Source: Clostridia bacterium
GTDB lineage: Bacteria > Bacillota > Clostridia > Christensenellales > Borkfalkiaceae
NCBI GenBank assembly: GCA_017463325.1
Contig: JAFTPK010000015.1
Location: 1-36,491 of the forward strand
Direction: 5' to 3'
Length of the DNA stretch: 36,491 nt
Each line of letters opens with the position of its first letter. Position 1 is the first letter of the stretch. Position numbers and translations under genes: made by a program. Below, piece after piece: positions 1-7,270 of the stretch. The notes under the pieces were generated by a model. It was not told where the DNA came from, did not search any database, and worked only from the letters and a program-made list of their open reading frames with translations.

Positions 1-82
1 CAAACATCGCCTCATTGCGAGTGAAACGAGCAACATCATTATGCGGAGCATAACATCATATCGCCGCAGGCGATGCATCATT
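1..82. repeat. Mosaic of mini-hairpins spaced by CATCAT(T)
   Basis: The word CATCAT or CATCATT occurs at 34-40, 54-59 and 76-82. Between these words lie perfect hairpins: TATGC/GCATA with loop GGA at 40-52, and ATCGCC/GGCGAT with loop GCA at 60-74. A weaker stem (TTGC/GCAA) lies around 15-32. The stem sequences differ while the spacer word is constant, which suggests a repetitive intergenic element rather than a single terminator. The element may continue left of the window. The last CATCATT overlaps the -35 box of the next gene. Confidence 0.55.
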
Positions 83-109
83 GAAAAACTTGTTGCTATA
101 TGATATAAT
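81..109 (+). promoter_or_regulatory. Sigma-A-type promoter of the P-loop kinase gene
   Basis: TTGAAA at 81-86, a 17-nt spacer, and TATAAT at 104-109. It lies 33 bp before the kinase start codon. Confidence 0.7.
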
Positions 110-142
110 CAATTCGAAAAACAAGAATTTGCAGGTGAGATA

Positions 143-658
143 ATGATAGTTTTAATTGCAGGAGCATCGCATACAGGCAAAACTGTACTTGCTCAAAAAA
201 TACTTGAAAAATATAAATATCCCTATCTTTCAATAGACCATCTAAAAATGGGTTTAATTCGTAGCGGAAACACCAAACTCACTCCAATGAGCGACGATAA
301 GGATTTAACCGCATACTTATGGCCTATTGTTCGTGAAATGGTTAAAACTGCTATCGAAAACAAGCAGAACTTAATTGTCGAAGGTTGCTATATTCCGTTC
401 GATTGGCAAAAGGACTTTGAGCATGAATATCTTGAAAACATCAAATATTACTGTCTTATAATGAGTGAGGAATACATCAAAAATCACTTTTCTGACATAA
501 AGAAATATGCAAGCGTCATTGAAAATCGTGGAGATGATACAGATTGTACTTTGGAAAGCGTGTTAGCAGATCATGCACAGGTGTTAGAACTCGCTCAAAA
601 GTACAATGTCAATTATTTGCTCATTGAAGATAGATACGAAATCAATATTGAGTTATAA
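143..658 (+). CDS. Small P-loop kinase / AAA-type ATPase, function unknown
   Basis: A 171-residue protein that begins directly with a hydrophobic strand and a Walker A loop, GASHTGKT (residues 7-14). This is the layout of adenylate-kinase-like and zeta-toxin-like small-molecule kinases. A second hydrophobic strand (NLIVEGCYIP, about residues 75-84) fits the position of the Walker B/substrate strand. There is no signal peptide or membrane segment, so it is probably cytoplasmic. The ATG at 143 follows AGGTGAG at good spacing and a convincing promoter. It is the first gene of an AT-rich accessory strip and is followed by a GrpB-type gene. The phosphoryl acceptor cannot be told from sequence; a nucleotide, sugar or antibiotic kinase are all possible. 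Confidence 0.7.
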   Translation: MIVLIAGASHTGKTVLAQKILEKYKYPYLSIDHLKMGLIRSGNTKLTPMSDDKDLTAYLWPIVREMVKTAIENKQNLIVEGCYIPFDWQKDFEHEYLENIKYYCLIMSEEYIKNHFSDIKKYASVIENRGDDTDCTLESVLADHAQVLELAQKYNVNYLLIEDRYEINIEL

Positions 659-687
659 CAATAAATTCCAATTTGACGAAGTGTATT

Positions 688-1248
688 ATGGGAAAGAAAT
701 TATCGGAAATGAGTTTGGAAGAACTGTGGCAGTTGTTTCCTATCATTTTAACGAAACATCAAGAATGCTGGAAAGAATGGTATTTGGAAGAAGAAAAACT
801 GCTGAAAAACCTTCTTCCGCAGGTCGAGAAAATAAGCCATATAGGAAGTACGGCAATCCCTGCTATATGGGCAAAAGCGATTATTGATATTCTTGTAGAA
901 GTTCCAAAGGAAAGCAACCTGCTTGATTATAAAGCTTTGATTGCAAACAACGGATATATTTGTATGTCGCAAAGCGAAGATAGGATTTCTTTTAATAAAG
1001 GATATACCGAAAACGGATTTGCCGAGAAAGTATTTCATCTGCATTTGAGATATGCGGGAGATAACGATGAATTGTATTTTAGAGATTATCTTATCGAGTT
1101 TCCCGATATCGCAAAAGAGTATGAAAAATTAAAGCTCTCGTTATGGAAAGAACACGAGCATAATCGAGATGCTTATACAAACGCAAAGACCGAGTTCGTA
1201 AAGAAATATACGGAAAAAGCGAAGTCGATTTATGGGAATAGATATTGA
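688..1248 (+). CDS. GrpB / UPF0157 family protein (nucleotidyltransferase-like)
   Basis: The family signature is clear: SHIGSTAIPAIWAKAIIDIL near residues 50-70 matches the GrpB pattern HIGSTxxPG...KPIIDI, a nucleotidyltransferase-fold core. Length (186 residues from this start) is normal for the family. The cellular role of GrpB proteins is poorly known, and they are often found in accessory gene cassettes. I placed the start at the ATG at 688; a TTG at 673 in the same frame is possible and would add five residues. It lies 29 bp after the kinase gene in the same orientation, so the two probably share the promoter at 81-109. Base usage is AT-rich like its neighbours and unlike the core genes further right. 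Confidence 0.8.
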   Translation: MGKKLSEMSLEELWQLFPIILTKHQECWKEWYLEEEKLLKNLLPQVEKISHIGSTAIPAIWAKAIIDILVEVPKESNLLDYKALIANNGYICMSQSEDRISFNKGYTENGFAEKVFHLHLRYAGDNDELYFRDYLIEFPDIAKEYEKLKLSLWKEHEHNRDAYTNAKTEFVKKYTEKAKSIYGNRY

Positions 1249-1275
1249 CATATTCCAATTTGTAGAGGAAAGGAA

Positions 1276-1653
1276 ATGACAAAACGAGAATTTCTTGAAC
1301 ATTGTTTGAATACGTACGGCACAACGCCCGACTGTCCGTTTAGCGATGATTTTGAAACGGCTGTGCTTCGGCATAAGGACAATCGCAAGTGGTATGCGTT
1401 ATTGATGAAATTATCGCGGAGAAAGTTTGGGCTTGACAGTGATGAAGTGATAGACGTAGTCAATTTGAAAGTGCCGATGGAATTGTCCTGTTCCTTTGGC
1501 GTAGAGGACGGAGTGTATCCCGCATATCACATGAACAAACTTCATTGGGTTTCGGTGTTGTTGCCTGATGCGCCCGAAGACGTTGTGCGTTTCCTTGTGA
1601 GCGTTAGTTTTGAGCTTACAGAGCAAAAGAAAAAGCGTGTACAAAATAAATGA
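1276..1653 (+). CDS. MmcQ/YjbR family protein (double-wing DNA-binding fold)
   Basis: A 125-residue protein typical of the MmcQ/YjbR family: an N-terminal helix that starts REFLEHCLNTYG, then RHKDNRKWYALLM and, near residue 80, the segment VYPAYHMNKLHWVSVLL, equivalent to the family's Y-M-NK-HW-V motif. Members have a CyaY-like double-wing fold and are annotated as DNA-binding, but a specific role is not established. The ATG at 1276 has a strong AGGAAAGG site 7 bases upstream. It follows the GrpB-like gene by 27 bp in the same direction and is probably the last gene of this three-gene transcript. Confidence 0.85.
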   Translation: MTKREFLEHCLNTYGTTPDCPFSDDFETAVLRHKDNRKWYALLMKLSRRKFGLDSDEVIDVVNLKVPMELSCSFGVEDGVYPAYHMNKLHWVSVLLPDAPEDVVRFLVSVSFELTEQKKKRVQNK

Positions 1654-1660
1654 CATGAAA

Positions 1661-1691
1661 GAGGGGGTGACGAAATCAATCGTCACCCCTC
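1661..1691. terminator. Inverted repeat between convergent genes, probable terminator
   Basis: GAGGGGGTGACG pairs with CGTCACCCCTC, with one bulged base and an 8-nt loop. It lies 8 bp after the MmcQ-like stop, between that gene and the convergent minus-strand pair. The downstream T-run is weak on both strands, so the assignment rests on position and stem strength. Confidence 0.5.
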
Positions 1692-1734
1692 AAAATTTGC
1701 TACGCAGTAAACAAAGAAAAGGGATTTACGAATT

Positions 1735-2127
1735 TTATTTTTTTCTTAAAGATAAAAAAGCTTGTATAATCGCGAGTACGCCAGAAAATCCACCCATAAC
1801 AGACACATATAAATAATCTTCTACACTAGTAGAGAGAGCTAAGCATATTATTGCTACTACACCTGCACCAACGGAAAGAGATATCCAATCGATAAACGGG
1901 TGCTTTATTTTATGTTTTCTTATTAAGTTGAATAGAAATCGTATTAAATAAACCAAGCTATGCGCTAAAAAAATAGTTGCGCTCCATACAATTATATTTA
2001 AACCAATGCTATGTTCGACAGCTATATAAAAACTACCTAGTAAAACAAATAAAACACAAGTCAAAATAGTAACGGTAAAATAAAAGAGTATTTTACAAAT
2101 AGTTGCTTTAATTTTTTCCCGTTGCAT
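1735..2127 (-). CDS. Small polytopic membrane protein, unknown
   Basis: A 130-residue, very hydrophobic protein with about four membrane segments (roughly residues 12-35, 43-64, 84-102 and 108-124) and short charged ends. No family is recognised. Its start overlaps the end of the upstream minus-strand gene by 20 bases, so translation is probably coupled and the pair may act together. It is AT-rich, like the whole accessory strip. A lysogeny/immunity or phage-exclusion protein is conceivable given the tRNA next door, but nothing in the sequence shows that. Confidence 0.6.
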   Translation of the reverse strand: MQREKIKATICKILFYFTVTILTCVLFVLLGSFYIAVEHSIGLNIIVWSATIFLAHSLVYLIRFLFNLIRKHKIKHPFIDWISLSVGAGVVAIICLALSTSVEDYLYVSVMGGFSGVLAIIQAFLSLRKK

Positions 2128-2335
2128 TATTCCACCATTCTGTAATTTGTTCCCAAATAGTTTTATTTTTCTTTTTCTTGTCGTATTTATCTAAAATATT
2201 ATTTAAATTTTGCAAGTTGTTCAAGCATGTTTTGACTTGATTTTTTTCTTCCACTGTATATTCGTCAAAATGGTCGAAAATGTCCTTAATGACTTCCGCA
2301 TATGATTCTTTTAACTTTTTACTTTCCTTACTCAT
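2108..2335 (-). CDS. Small charged helical protein, unknown
   Basis: A 75-residue, Lys/Glu/Asn-rich protein predicted to be mostly helical, with a C-terminal segment containing three tryptophans (KTIWEQITEWWNNATGKN). It has no signal peptide or known motif. The ATG at 2335 has a clear AGGAG site 8 bases upstream. It is the first gene of a two-gene minus-strand unit with the membrane protein, whose start it overlaps. A cytosolic partner of that membrane protein is a reasonable guess, but it is inference only. Confidence 0.6.
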   Translation of the reverse strand: MSKESKKLKESYAEVIKDIFDHFDEYTVEEKNQVKTCLNNLQNLNNILDKYDKKKKNKTIWEQITEWWNNATGKN

Positions 2336-2440
2336 TTTACATCTCCTAAAATTACAAATTTTATATTTTCATATATACACCAATTACTTCCAAATTAAAC
2401 AATTTTTCGACATTAAATCGGGAGGGGATTTCGTTAAAGA

Positions 2441-2478
2441 AAAACCCCGTGAAAATCAAACGATTTTCACGGGGTTTT
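2441..2478 (-). terminator. Terminator of the tRNA-Pro-like gene
   Basis: A perfect 17-bp stem (2441-2457 with 2462-2478, loop AAAC) that begins at the last A of the tRNA-like CCA end. On the minus strand it is followed by TTTTTCTTT. It is an intrinsic terminator directly abutting the tRNA-like gene. Confidence 0.85.
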
Positions 2479-2554
2479 GGTCGAGGCGACGGGGAGCGAA
2501 CCCACGACCTTCTACGTCCCGAACCATACGCGCTACCAGCTGCGCTACGCCTCG
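2478..2554 (-). tRNA. tRNA-Pro(CGG)-like gene with aberrant anticodon arm
   Basis: A 77-nt minus-strand sequence has a 7-bp acceptor stem (CGAGGCG with CGCCTCG), discriminator A with encoded CCA, a 4-bp D stem (GCGC/GCGC), and a T arm GTGGG-TTCGCTC-CCCGT. The anticodon region reads TATG-GTTCGGGA-CGTA. The best pairing is a 4-bp stem with an 8-nt loop; a standard 5-bp stem with 7-nt loop does not form. The variable region is then 7 nt instead of 5, and conserved A58 of the T loop is C. Anticodon position gives CGG, which would read proline CCG. It may be a decayed gene, an integration-damaged gene, or a non-standard tRNA. Confidence 0.6.
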
Positions 2555-2556
2555 AT

Positions 2557-2935
2557 TTTTCAATTTTTAGTTTGTTTTCGTAAGTGGTCAAACATGTGGT
2601 CAAACCACTTATTCGAACGTTTTTTTACAAAACGACACCGCCCGAATTGTCAGTTTTTTCAAGGCATTTCCCCGCTTGCAAAATCGACTGAGGGAAGTTC
2701 ATTTTGTTGCTCTCGAACAAATTAAAAATAGTTTTTTAGGTAATTTCTGATGCTTTTCAGTCCGAAAATGGGTGCATTGGGTACTCTTTAAAGTTCTGTT
2801 TCCACGTGACATAGTTCCACATGACTTAGCTCCGTAGACGGTTAAAGGTGTGGCCAACCGCCGTTTTTAAGCGATAGCCACACCCCAAAAAATCAAAATA
2901 TTGCAACAAAGAGCCTATAGCAATGACGAATGCTC
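2557..2935. other. Gene-free stretch with short repeats
   Basis: No supported gene. It holds a tandem 9-bp repeat TGGTCAAAC at 2585-2593 and 2597-2605, part of which forms GTGGT-CAA-ACCAC. It also holds an inverted repeat GGTGTGGC/GCCACACC at 2847-2854 and 2877-2884, which sits just downstream of the minus-strand ATPase gene and may serve as a weak terminator. Its position beside a tRNA-like gene makes an old integration scar possible; I see no integrase. Confidence 0.4.
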
Positions 2936-5611
2936 TTACTCGTCGGCGGGGTTGAAGAGGTCGAAAAACCGTATCAACAGCGACGAAATAGGCAGCGCAG
3001 CTTGGATCACGATAATGAGTAGTAAAATCTGCGGCAAAGAGAAGCTGACGGCAGACCACCCGTCAAAGACGATATTTCCGAGTACGGGCACGCTGATCAC
3101 GAGAATACAAAGCGCCGCGACGAAAACAAACAGAACCGTTTTGAAAACGTTGAAGGGCTGACAGATACGGAAAAGCATCACTAACCCCGTAAAGGTGAGC
3201 GTCAACATCATGAGCGCGTGGTATTCCGCGGTGGAGTCGCCCGACATAATCCCGCCGAACCCGAACGTACCCGACGTATCTGCAAGGCCTACGACAAATA
3301 CTGACAATACGGCTAGCCCCATGGTAATCGCCCCCGGTAGCGCACGGCTCAATACGAACGGTATAAATTTACCCTTGACGCGCGACGTATTCGGTTGCAG
3401 GGCAAGAGCGACGGACGCCACCGCGCTGATGAACATTTCGTACATAAGCATATTGTTGGTGGTGAAGAAATATTCCGTTCTTGCGAAAATACAAACACAG
3501 GCAAGGATCAAGGTGAGGAGCGTTTTCATGATATACAGGGACGCCGACTCTTTAATATTGTTGATGACCCGTCTGCCCTCGTTGACGATTTTGGGCATGG
3601 ACGCGAAATTATTATCCTGTAAAACGAGGTTGGAAACATTTCTTGCCGCCTCGCTGCCCGACGCTACGGATACGGCGCAATCGGCCTCTTTCATGGCAAG
3701 TATATCGTTGACGCCGTCGCCCGTCATAGCGACGGTGTTGCCCGCCTTTTTAATGGCACGGATCAAAATCGCTTTTTGTTCGGGGGTCACGCGTCCAAAC
3801 ACGGTGTATTCGCTTGCTGCGCTTTCCACTTCAAGTTCTGAAAGCCCTTCGAGGGAAATGAAATGCGCTGCGCCGCGAACGCCTGCCCGCCGCGCTACCT
3901 CGGACACGGTCACGGGGTTGTCACCCGAAATGACCTTGACTGCCACGTCATTTTCCTTAAACCATTTAATGGTGTCGATTGCGTCTGGACGGATATTGTC
4001 GGAAAGGGTGATCACAGTAATCGCGCGGAGCGCCGAGGGGATCTTATCCCCAACAATCTGCATAGGCGAGTGTGCAAGCACCATAACGCGTAAGCCCATT
4101 TGCGCGTACTGCTTTACAAGACGGTCGATACGGGCGGGCATGGGCTTTAAAACGAACTCGGGCGCGCCGAGCACGAAGGTCCCCACGTCGCCGAAGCTCA
4201 CGGCAGAGAGCTTTCGTTGCGAAGAGAAAGGCACCCTTGCCGAGGCCTGTAAAACGCTCGAATGGCCAAAGCGTTCGTATAAGGCGATCGAGGTTTGGTT
4301 ATTGTCGTCGAGCGAAGCGAGCATAGAGCCTAAAATATCGTCAACGGAATATTCGGTGGGGTTATTGAGCAGAATACAATCGCTTACCCGCATACGCCCG
4401 TCGGTAATCGTGCCCGTTTTATCGAGGCAGAGCACGTTGACCCGCGCGAGCATTTCAAGGGAATACATATCCTGTACGAGGGTGTTGTACTTGACGAGCC
4501 GTATCATACCCAGCGACATGGCAACCGTGGTGAGTAGCAATAGCCCCGAGGGGATCATACCGAGCACGACGGCGCAGGTTTTTTGAATGGCGTTGCTCAG
4601 CTCGTCGCTGCCCGAGAACAGGACGTGAATGAACCCGCCGTTTTCCTTAATGAGCTGCATACTTTCCGACCAAGACTTCAAGCCGTTGGAAACGGCGTAA
4701 TTGTTGAGGAACATACCCACGGCGAGGGGAACGATAATAATACCGATAATACGGATAAACGCGTTGATGGAGTTCATAATCTCCGACTTAGGGCGTTTAT
4801 AGGTTTTGGCGCGCGCTGTAAGCTTGCTGATATAGGTTTCGTCGCCGAGCTTGTCAACGCGCACCGCGATTTTCCCGCTTGCGACGAAAGAGCCTGCAAA
4901 CAAGGGATCGCCGTCCTCCTTTTTAATGGGGACCGATTCCCCCGTCAAGAGTGCCTCGTTAAGCTCGGCTTGCCCTTCGAGCGCGATACAGTCGGCGGGT
5001 ACCTGCTGGCCTGCGGTGAGCAGGAGCACGTCGTCCACGACGATATTCGTTACGGGGATCTCCGTCTTTTTCCCGCCGCGAATGACTAAGGCGGTGGGGG
5101 AAGAAAGAATGGTCAGCTTGTCGATCTTCCTTTTGGCGCGAATTTCTTGAAAAATACTGAAAACGATATTGCAAAGGAAAATGAGAACAAAGCTAAACTG
5201 CGTGATGGGCGCCCGCGCAACGATCAAGGCGATCGCTGCGAGCAAACAGAGCAGGTTGAAAAAGGTACAAATGTTCCCGACGAAAATGCTACGGTAGGTC
5301 TTGGAATATTTCTTTGCGGTTTTGTTGTAAAGACCCTGTTCAAGCCGCAGCTGTACCTGTTTTTGGTCTAAGCCCTTGGAAGCGTCCGCATGGAAACGCT
5401 GCACGCTCTCGGAAGAGGGCGCGTTCTTTTTTTTCGCGACGCGTTTTTTGTTCGGTGTGGCGACGGCGGGGTGTTCTGCTTTGGGGGTAGGGGCGTCCGT
5501 TTTTTCGGGCGCTTGCGGTTGCGTTATCGCCGCCTCGTCGAAAAATTTCTTTTTCTGTGCGGGCGCGGACTGTTTTTTCTTCTTATTTTCGAGGGTTTCG
5601 TTCTTACTCAC
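2936..5611 (-). CDS. Cation-translocating P-type ATPase (P2/CtpE-like)
   Basis: An ATP-driven cation pump of the inner membrane. The N-terminal 75 or so residues are a Lys/Ala/Pro-rich cytosolic extension. Then come the membrane helices, the actuator loop LLTGESVP (about residue 222), the membrane segment with the PSGLLLLT motif, the phosphorylation site CLDKTGTITDG (Asp about 397), and the hinge MTGDGVNDILAMKEADC (about 628). Six further membrane helices close the protein. The order PSGLLLLTTVAMSLG...LARVNVLCLDKTGT resembles CtpE-type calcium ATPases rather than copper or Kdp pumps, but the ion is not certain. I chose the GTG at 5611 (891 residues) because it has GGAGG at good spacing; an ATG 14 codons upstream has none. 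It is transcribed divergently from serS. Confidence 0.88.
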   Translation of the reverse strand: MSKNETLENKKKKQSAPAQKKKFFDEAAITQPQAPEKTDAPTPKAEHPAVATPNKKRVAKKKNAPSSESVQRFHADASKGLDQKQVQLRLEQGLYNKTAKKYSKTYRSIFVGNICTFFNLLCLLAAIALIVARAPITQFSFVLIFLCNIVFSIFQEIRAKRKIDKLTILSSPTALVIRGGKKTEIPVTNIVVDDVLLLTAGQQVPADCIALEGQAELNEALLTGESVPIKKEDGDPLFAGSFVASGKIAVRVDKLGDETYISKLTARAKTYKRPKSEIMNSINAFIRIIGIIIVPLAVGMFLNNYAVSNGLKSWSESMQLIKENGGFIHVLFSGSDELSNAIQKTCAVVLGMIPSGLLLLTTVAMSLGMIRLVKYNTLVQDMYSLEMLARVNVLCLDKTGTITDGRMRVSDCILLNNPTEYSVDDILGSMLASLDDNNQTSIALYERFGHSSVLQASARVPFSSQRKLSAVSFGDVGTFVLGAPEFVLKPMPARIDRLVKQYAQMGLRVMVLAHSPMQIVGDKIPSALRAITVITLSDNIRPDAIDTIKWFKENDVAVKVISGDNPVTVSEVARRAGVRGAAHFISLEGLSELEVESAASEYTVFGRVTPEQKAILIRAIKKAGNTVAMTGDGVNDILAMKEADCAVSVASGSEAARNVSNLVLQDNNFASMPKIVNEGRRVINNIKESASLYIMKTLLTLILACVCIFARTEYFFTTNNMLMYEMFISAVASVALALQPNTSRVKGKFIPFVLSRALPGAITMGLAVLSVFVVGLADTSGTFGFGGIMSGDSTAEYHALMMLTLTFTGLVMLFRICQPFNVFKTVLFVFVAALCILVISVPVLGNIVFDGWSAVSFSLPQILLLIIVIQAALPISSLLIRFFDLFNPADE

Positions 5612-5641
5612 GATCCGTCCTCCGTGTAAACTTTTTACTAC

Positions 5642-5670
5642 ATTATAGCACACCGAATAGAAAAAGACAA
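5642..5670 (-). promoter_or_regulatory. Promoter of the P-type ATPase gene
   Basis: On the minus strand: TTGTCT, a 17-nt spacer, TATAAT (complement at 5642-5647). It lies about 30 bp before the GTG start. Confidence 0.65.
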
Positions 5671-5719
5671 GTTTTTTGAGAAAATTTCACGCGAATTTAA
5701 CGAGCCGCCGCCGAAATAT

Positions 5720-5748
5720 TTGCTTTTAACGAAAAAAAGTTGTATAAT
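5720..5748 (+). promoter_or_regulatory. Promoter of serS
   Basis: TTGCTT at 5720-5725, a 17-nt spacer, TATAAT at 5743-5748. The leader before the start codon is only about 30 nt, so there is no room for a T-box. Confidence 0.65.
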
Positions 5749-5782
5749 GAGTAAGATAAAGAATATCGTTGAGGTAATAAAA

Positions 5783-7072
5783 ATGATTGACATCAACCTG
5801 ATCAGAACTGATCCCGAGCTTGTGAGAGCGAACATCAAAAGAAAATTCCAAGACAAAAAACTTCCGCTTGTGGACGAGGCGCTTGCACTTGATACCAAGC
5901 GTCGCGCGCTGATTGCCGAGGGCGACGCGCTCCGTTCTGCCCGCAACACCCTTTCTAAACAGGTAGGCGCGCTGATGAAAGCGGGCGATAGAGAGGGCGC
6001 GGAAAAGATCAAGGCGCAGGTAAAAGCGGACGCGGACAGGCTTGCGGCTATTGAAACGGAGAACGCAGAGGTGGAAGCGGCGCTCAAAAAAGTGATGATG
6101 GCGATTCCGAATATCGTTGCCGCAGACGTTCCGCTTGGAAAAGACGATAGCGAAAACGTCGAATTGAAACGCTTTGGCGAGGCGACGGAAAAGGAGTTTG
6201 ACGTACCCTATCATTTGGATATTTTGGAAAAGCTGGACGGCATTGACGTAGACTCGGCAAGAAGAACGTCGGGGCAGGGCTTTTACTATTTGACGGGCGA
6301 TATTGCGCGGCTCCATTCGGCGGTGCTCACCTACGCTCGCGATTTCATGATCGACAAAGGCTTTACCTACGTCATTCCTCCGTATATGATTCACGGCGAC
6401 GTCGTGTCGGGGGTAATGAGCTTTGACGAAATGGAAAACATGATGTATAAGATTGAGGGGGAGGATTTATATTTGATCGGCACCTCCGAGCACTCCATGA
6501 TCGGCCGCTTTATGGGGCAGATCATTGACGGCGCAAAGCTGCCGTTGACGCTCACGAGCTATTCCCCCTGCTTCCGTAAGGAAAAGGGCGCGCACGGCTT
6601 GGAGGAGCGCGGCATTTACCGTATCCACCAGTTTGAAAAACAGGAAATGATCGTCGTTTGCCGCCCCGAAGAAAGCGAGGAATGGTACGAAAAGCTTTGG
6701 AGCTATACGGTAGAGCTGTTCCGTTCGCTCGACATTCCCGTTCGCCAGCTCGGCTGCTGCACGGGCGACTTGGCTGACCTCAAATATAAGAGCTGTGACG
6801 TCGAGGCGTGGAGCCCTCGTCAGAAGAAGTATTTCGAGGTGGGATCTTGCTCGAATTTGACGGACGCGCAGGCGCGTCGGCTTGCGATCCGCTACAAGGA
6901 TACGGACGGAAAGATCAAGCTTGCGCACACGCTGAATAACACCGTCGTCGCGCCTCCGAGAATGTTGATCGCGTTCGTGGAAAACCATTTGCAGGCAGAC
7001 GGAAGCGTGCTGATCCCGAAGGCGTTGCAGCCGTACATGGGTGGCAAGAGCGTCATTACTCCCAAGAACTGA
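5783..7072 (+). CDS. serS: Serine--tRNA ligase
   Basis: Class II aminoacyl-tRNA synthetase that charges tRNA-Ser (and tRNA-Sec where present). The N-terminal 110 residues form the long antiparallel coiled coil that grips the tRNA-Ser long arm (DLIRTDPELV-like start, then Arg/Glu/Ala heptads). The catalytic core has motif 2 (CFRKEKGAHGLEERGIYRIH) and motif 3 (NNTVVAPPRMLIAFVENH). The segment GTSEHSMIGRF replaces the more common TAEVPL form, a known variant. It is 429 residues, the usual length. I chose the ATG at 5783, preceded by GAGGTAA, over an in-frame ATG at 5720, which falls on the -35 box. It is monocistronic with a hairpin terminator. Confidence 0.96.
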   Translation: MIDINLIRTDPELVRANIKRKFQDKKLPLVDEALALDTKRRALIAEGDALRSARNTLSKQVGALMKAGDREGAEKIKAQVKADADRLAAIETENAEVEAALKKVMMAIPNIVAADVPLGKDDSENVELKRFGEATEKEFDVPYHLDILEKLDGIDVDSARRTSGQGFYYLTGDIARLHSAVLTYARDFMIDKGFTYVIPPYMIHGDVVSGVMSFDEMENMMYKIEGEDLYLIGTSEHSMIGRFMGQIIDGAKLPLTLTSYSPCFRKEKGAHGLEERGIYRIHQFEKQEMIVVCRPEESEEWYEKLWSYTVELFRSLDIPVRQLGCCTGDLADLKYKSCDVEAWSPRQKKYFEVGSCSNLTDAQARRLAIRYKDTDGKIKLAHTLNNTVVAPPRMLIAFVENHLQADGSVLIPKALQPYMGGKSVITPKN

Positions 7073-7076
7073 AAGT

Positions 7077-7106
7077 ATAAATACCCGCCTCACCGCGGGT
7101 ATTTAT
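7077..7106. terminator. Terminator after serS
   Basis: ATAAATACCCGC pairs perfectly with GCGGGTATTTAT across a 6-nt loop, beginning 5 bp after the serS stop. The T-tract is inside the stem. Confidence 0.75.
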
Positions 7107-7112
7107 ATGTAA

Positions 7113-7257
7113 GTGAATTGAAATTTTCAATTTCGTGAATTGCACGGCAAAGCCGTGCGTGAATTGAACTACCTACGGCAATTCGTTGCGGAATTATTCC
7201 ATAACTGCAATTCACGGAGTGCAGCAAGTCACGAGAATTCACGCCGATAAAATCGGC
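7113..7257. repeat. Mosaic of mini-hairpins spaced by GTGAATTG
   Basis: The word GTGAATTG occurs at 7113, 7135 and 7159, and its inverse CAATTCAC at 7208 with a partial GAATTCAC at 7235. Between these words are perfect hairpins with 3-nt loops: GAAATT-TTC-AATTTC (7120-7134), GCACGGC-AAA-GCCGTGC (7142-7158) and GCCGAT-AAA-ATCGGC (7243-7257). The design matches the CATCAT mosaic at the left edge but with a different spacer. It fills the space between serS and the exonuclease gene. A short GTGAATTGGGTGAATT recurs near 36342. Confidence 0.6.
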
Positions 7258-7270
7258 ATAATAAGGGCTT

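Noticed and set aside
2280..2725. Open frames crossing the proline tRNA-like gene
   Set aside because: They read through the tRNA-like gene and its terminator, with no ribosome binding site.
3195..4586. 463-codon open frame on the plus strand
   Set aside because: It is antisense to the P-type ATPase, has no ribosome binding site and an unlikely Ser/Thr/Ile/Arg composition; it mirrors the codon bias of the real gene.
5726..7093. Long minus-strand open frames within serS
   Set aside because: Antisense shadows of serS with biased composition and no start signals.
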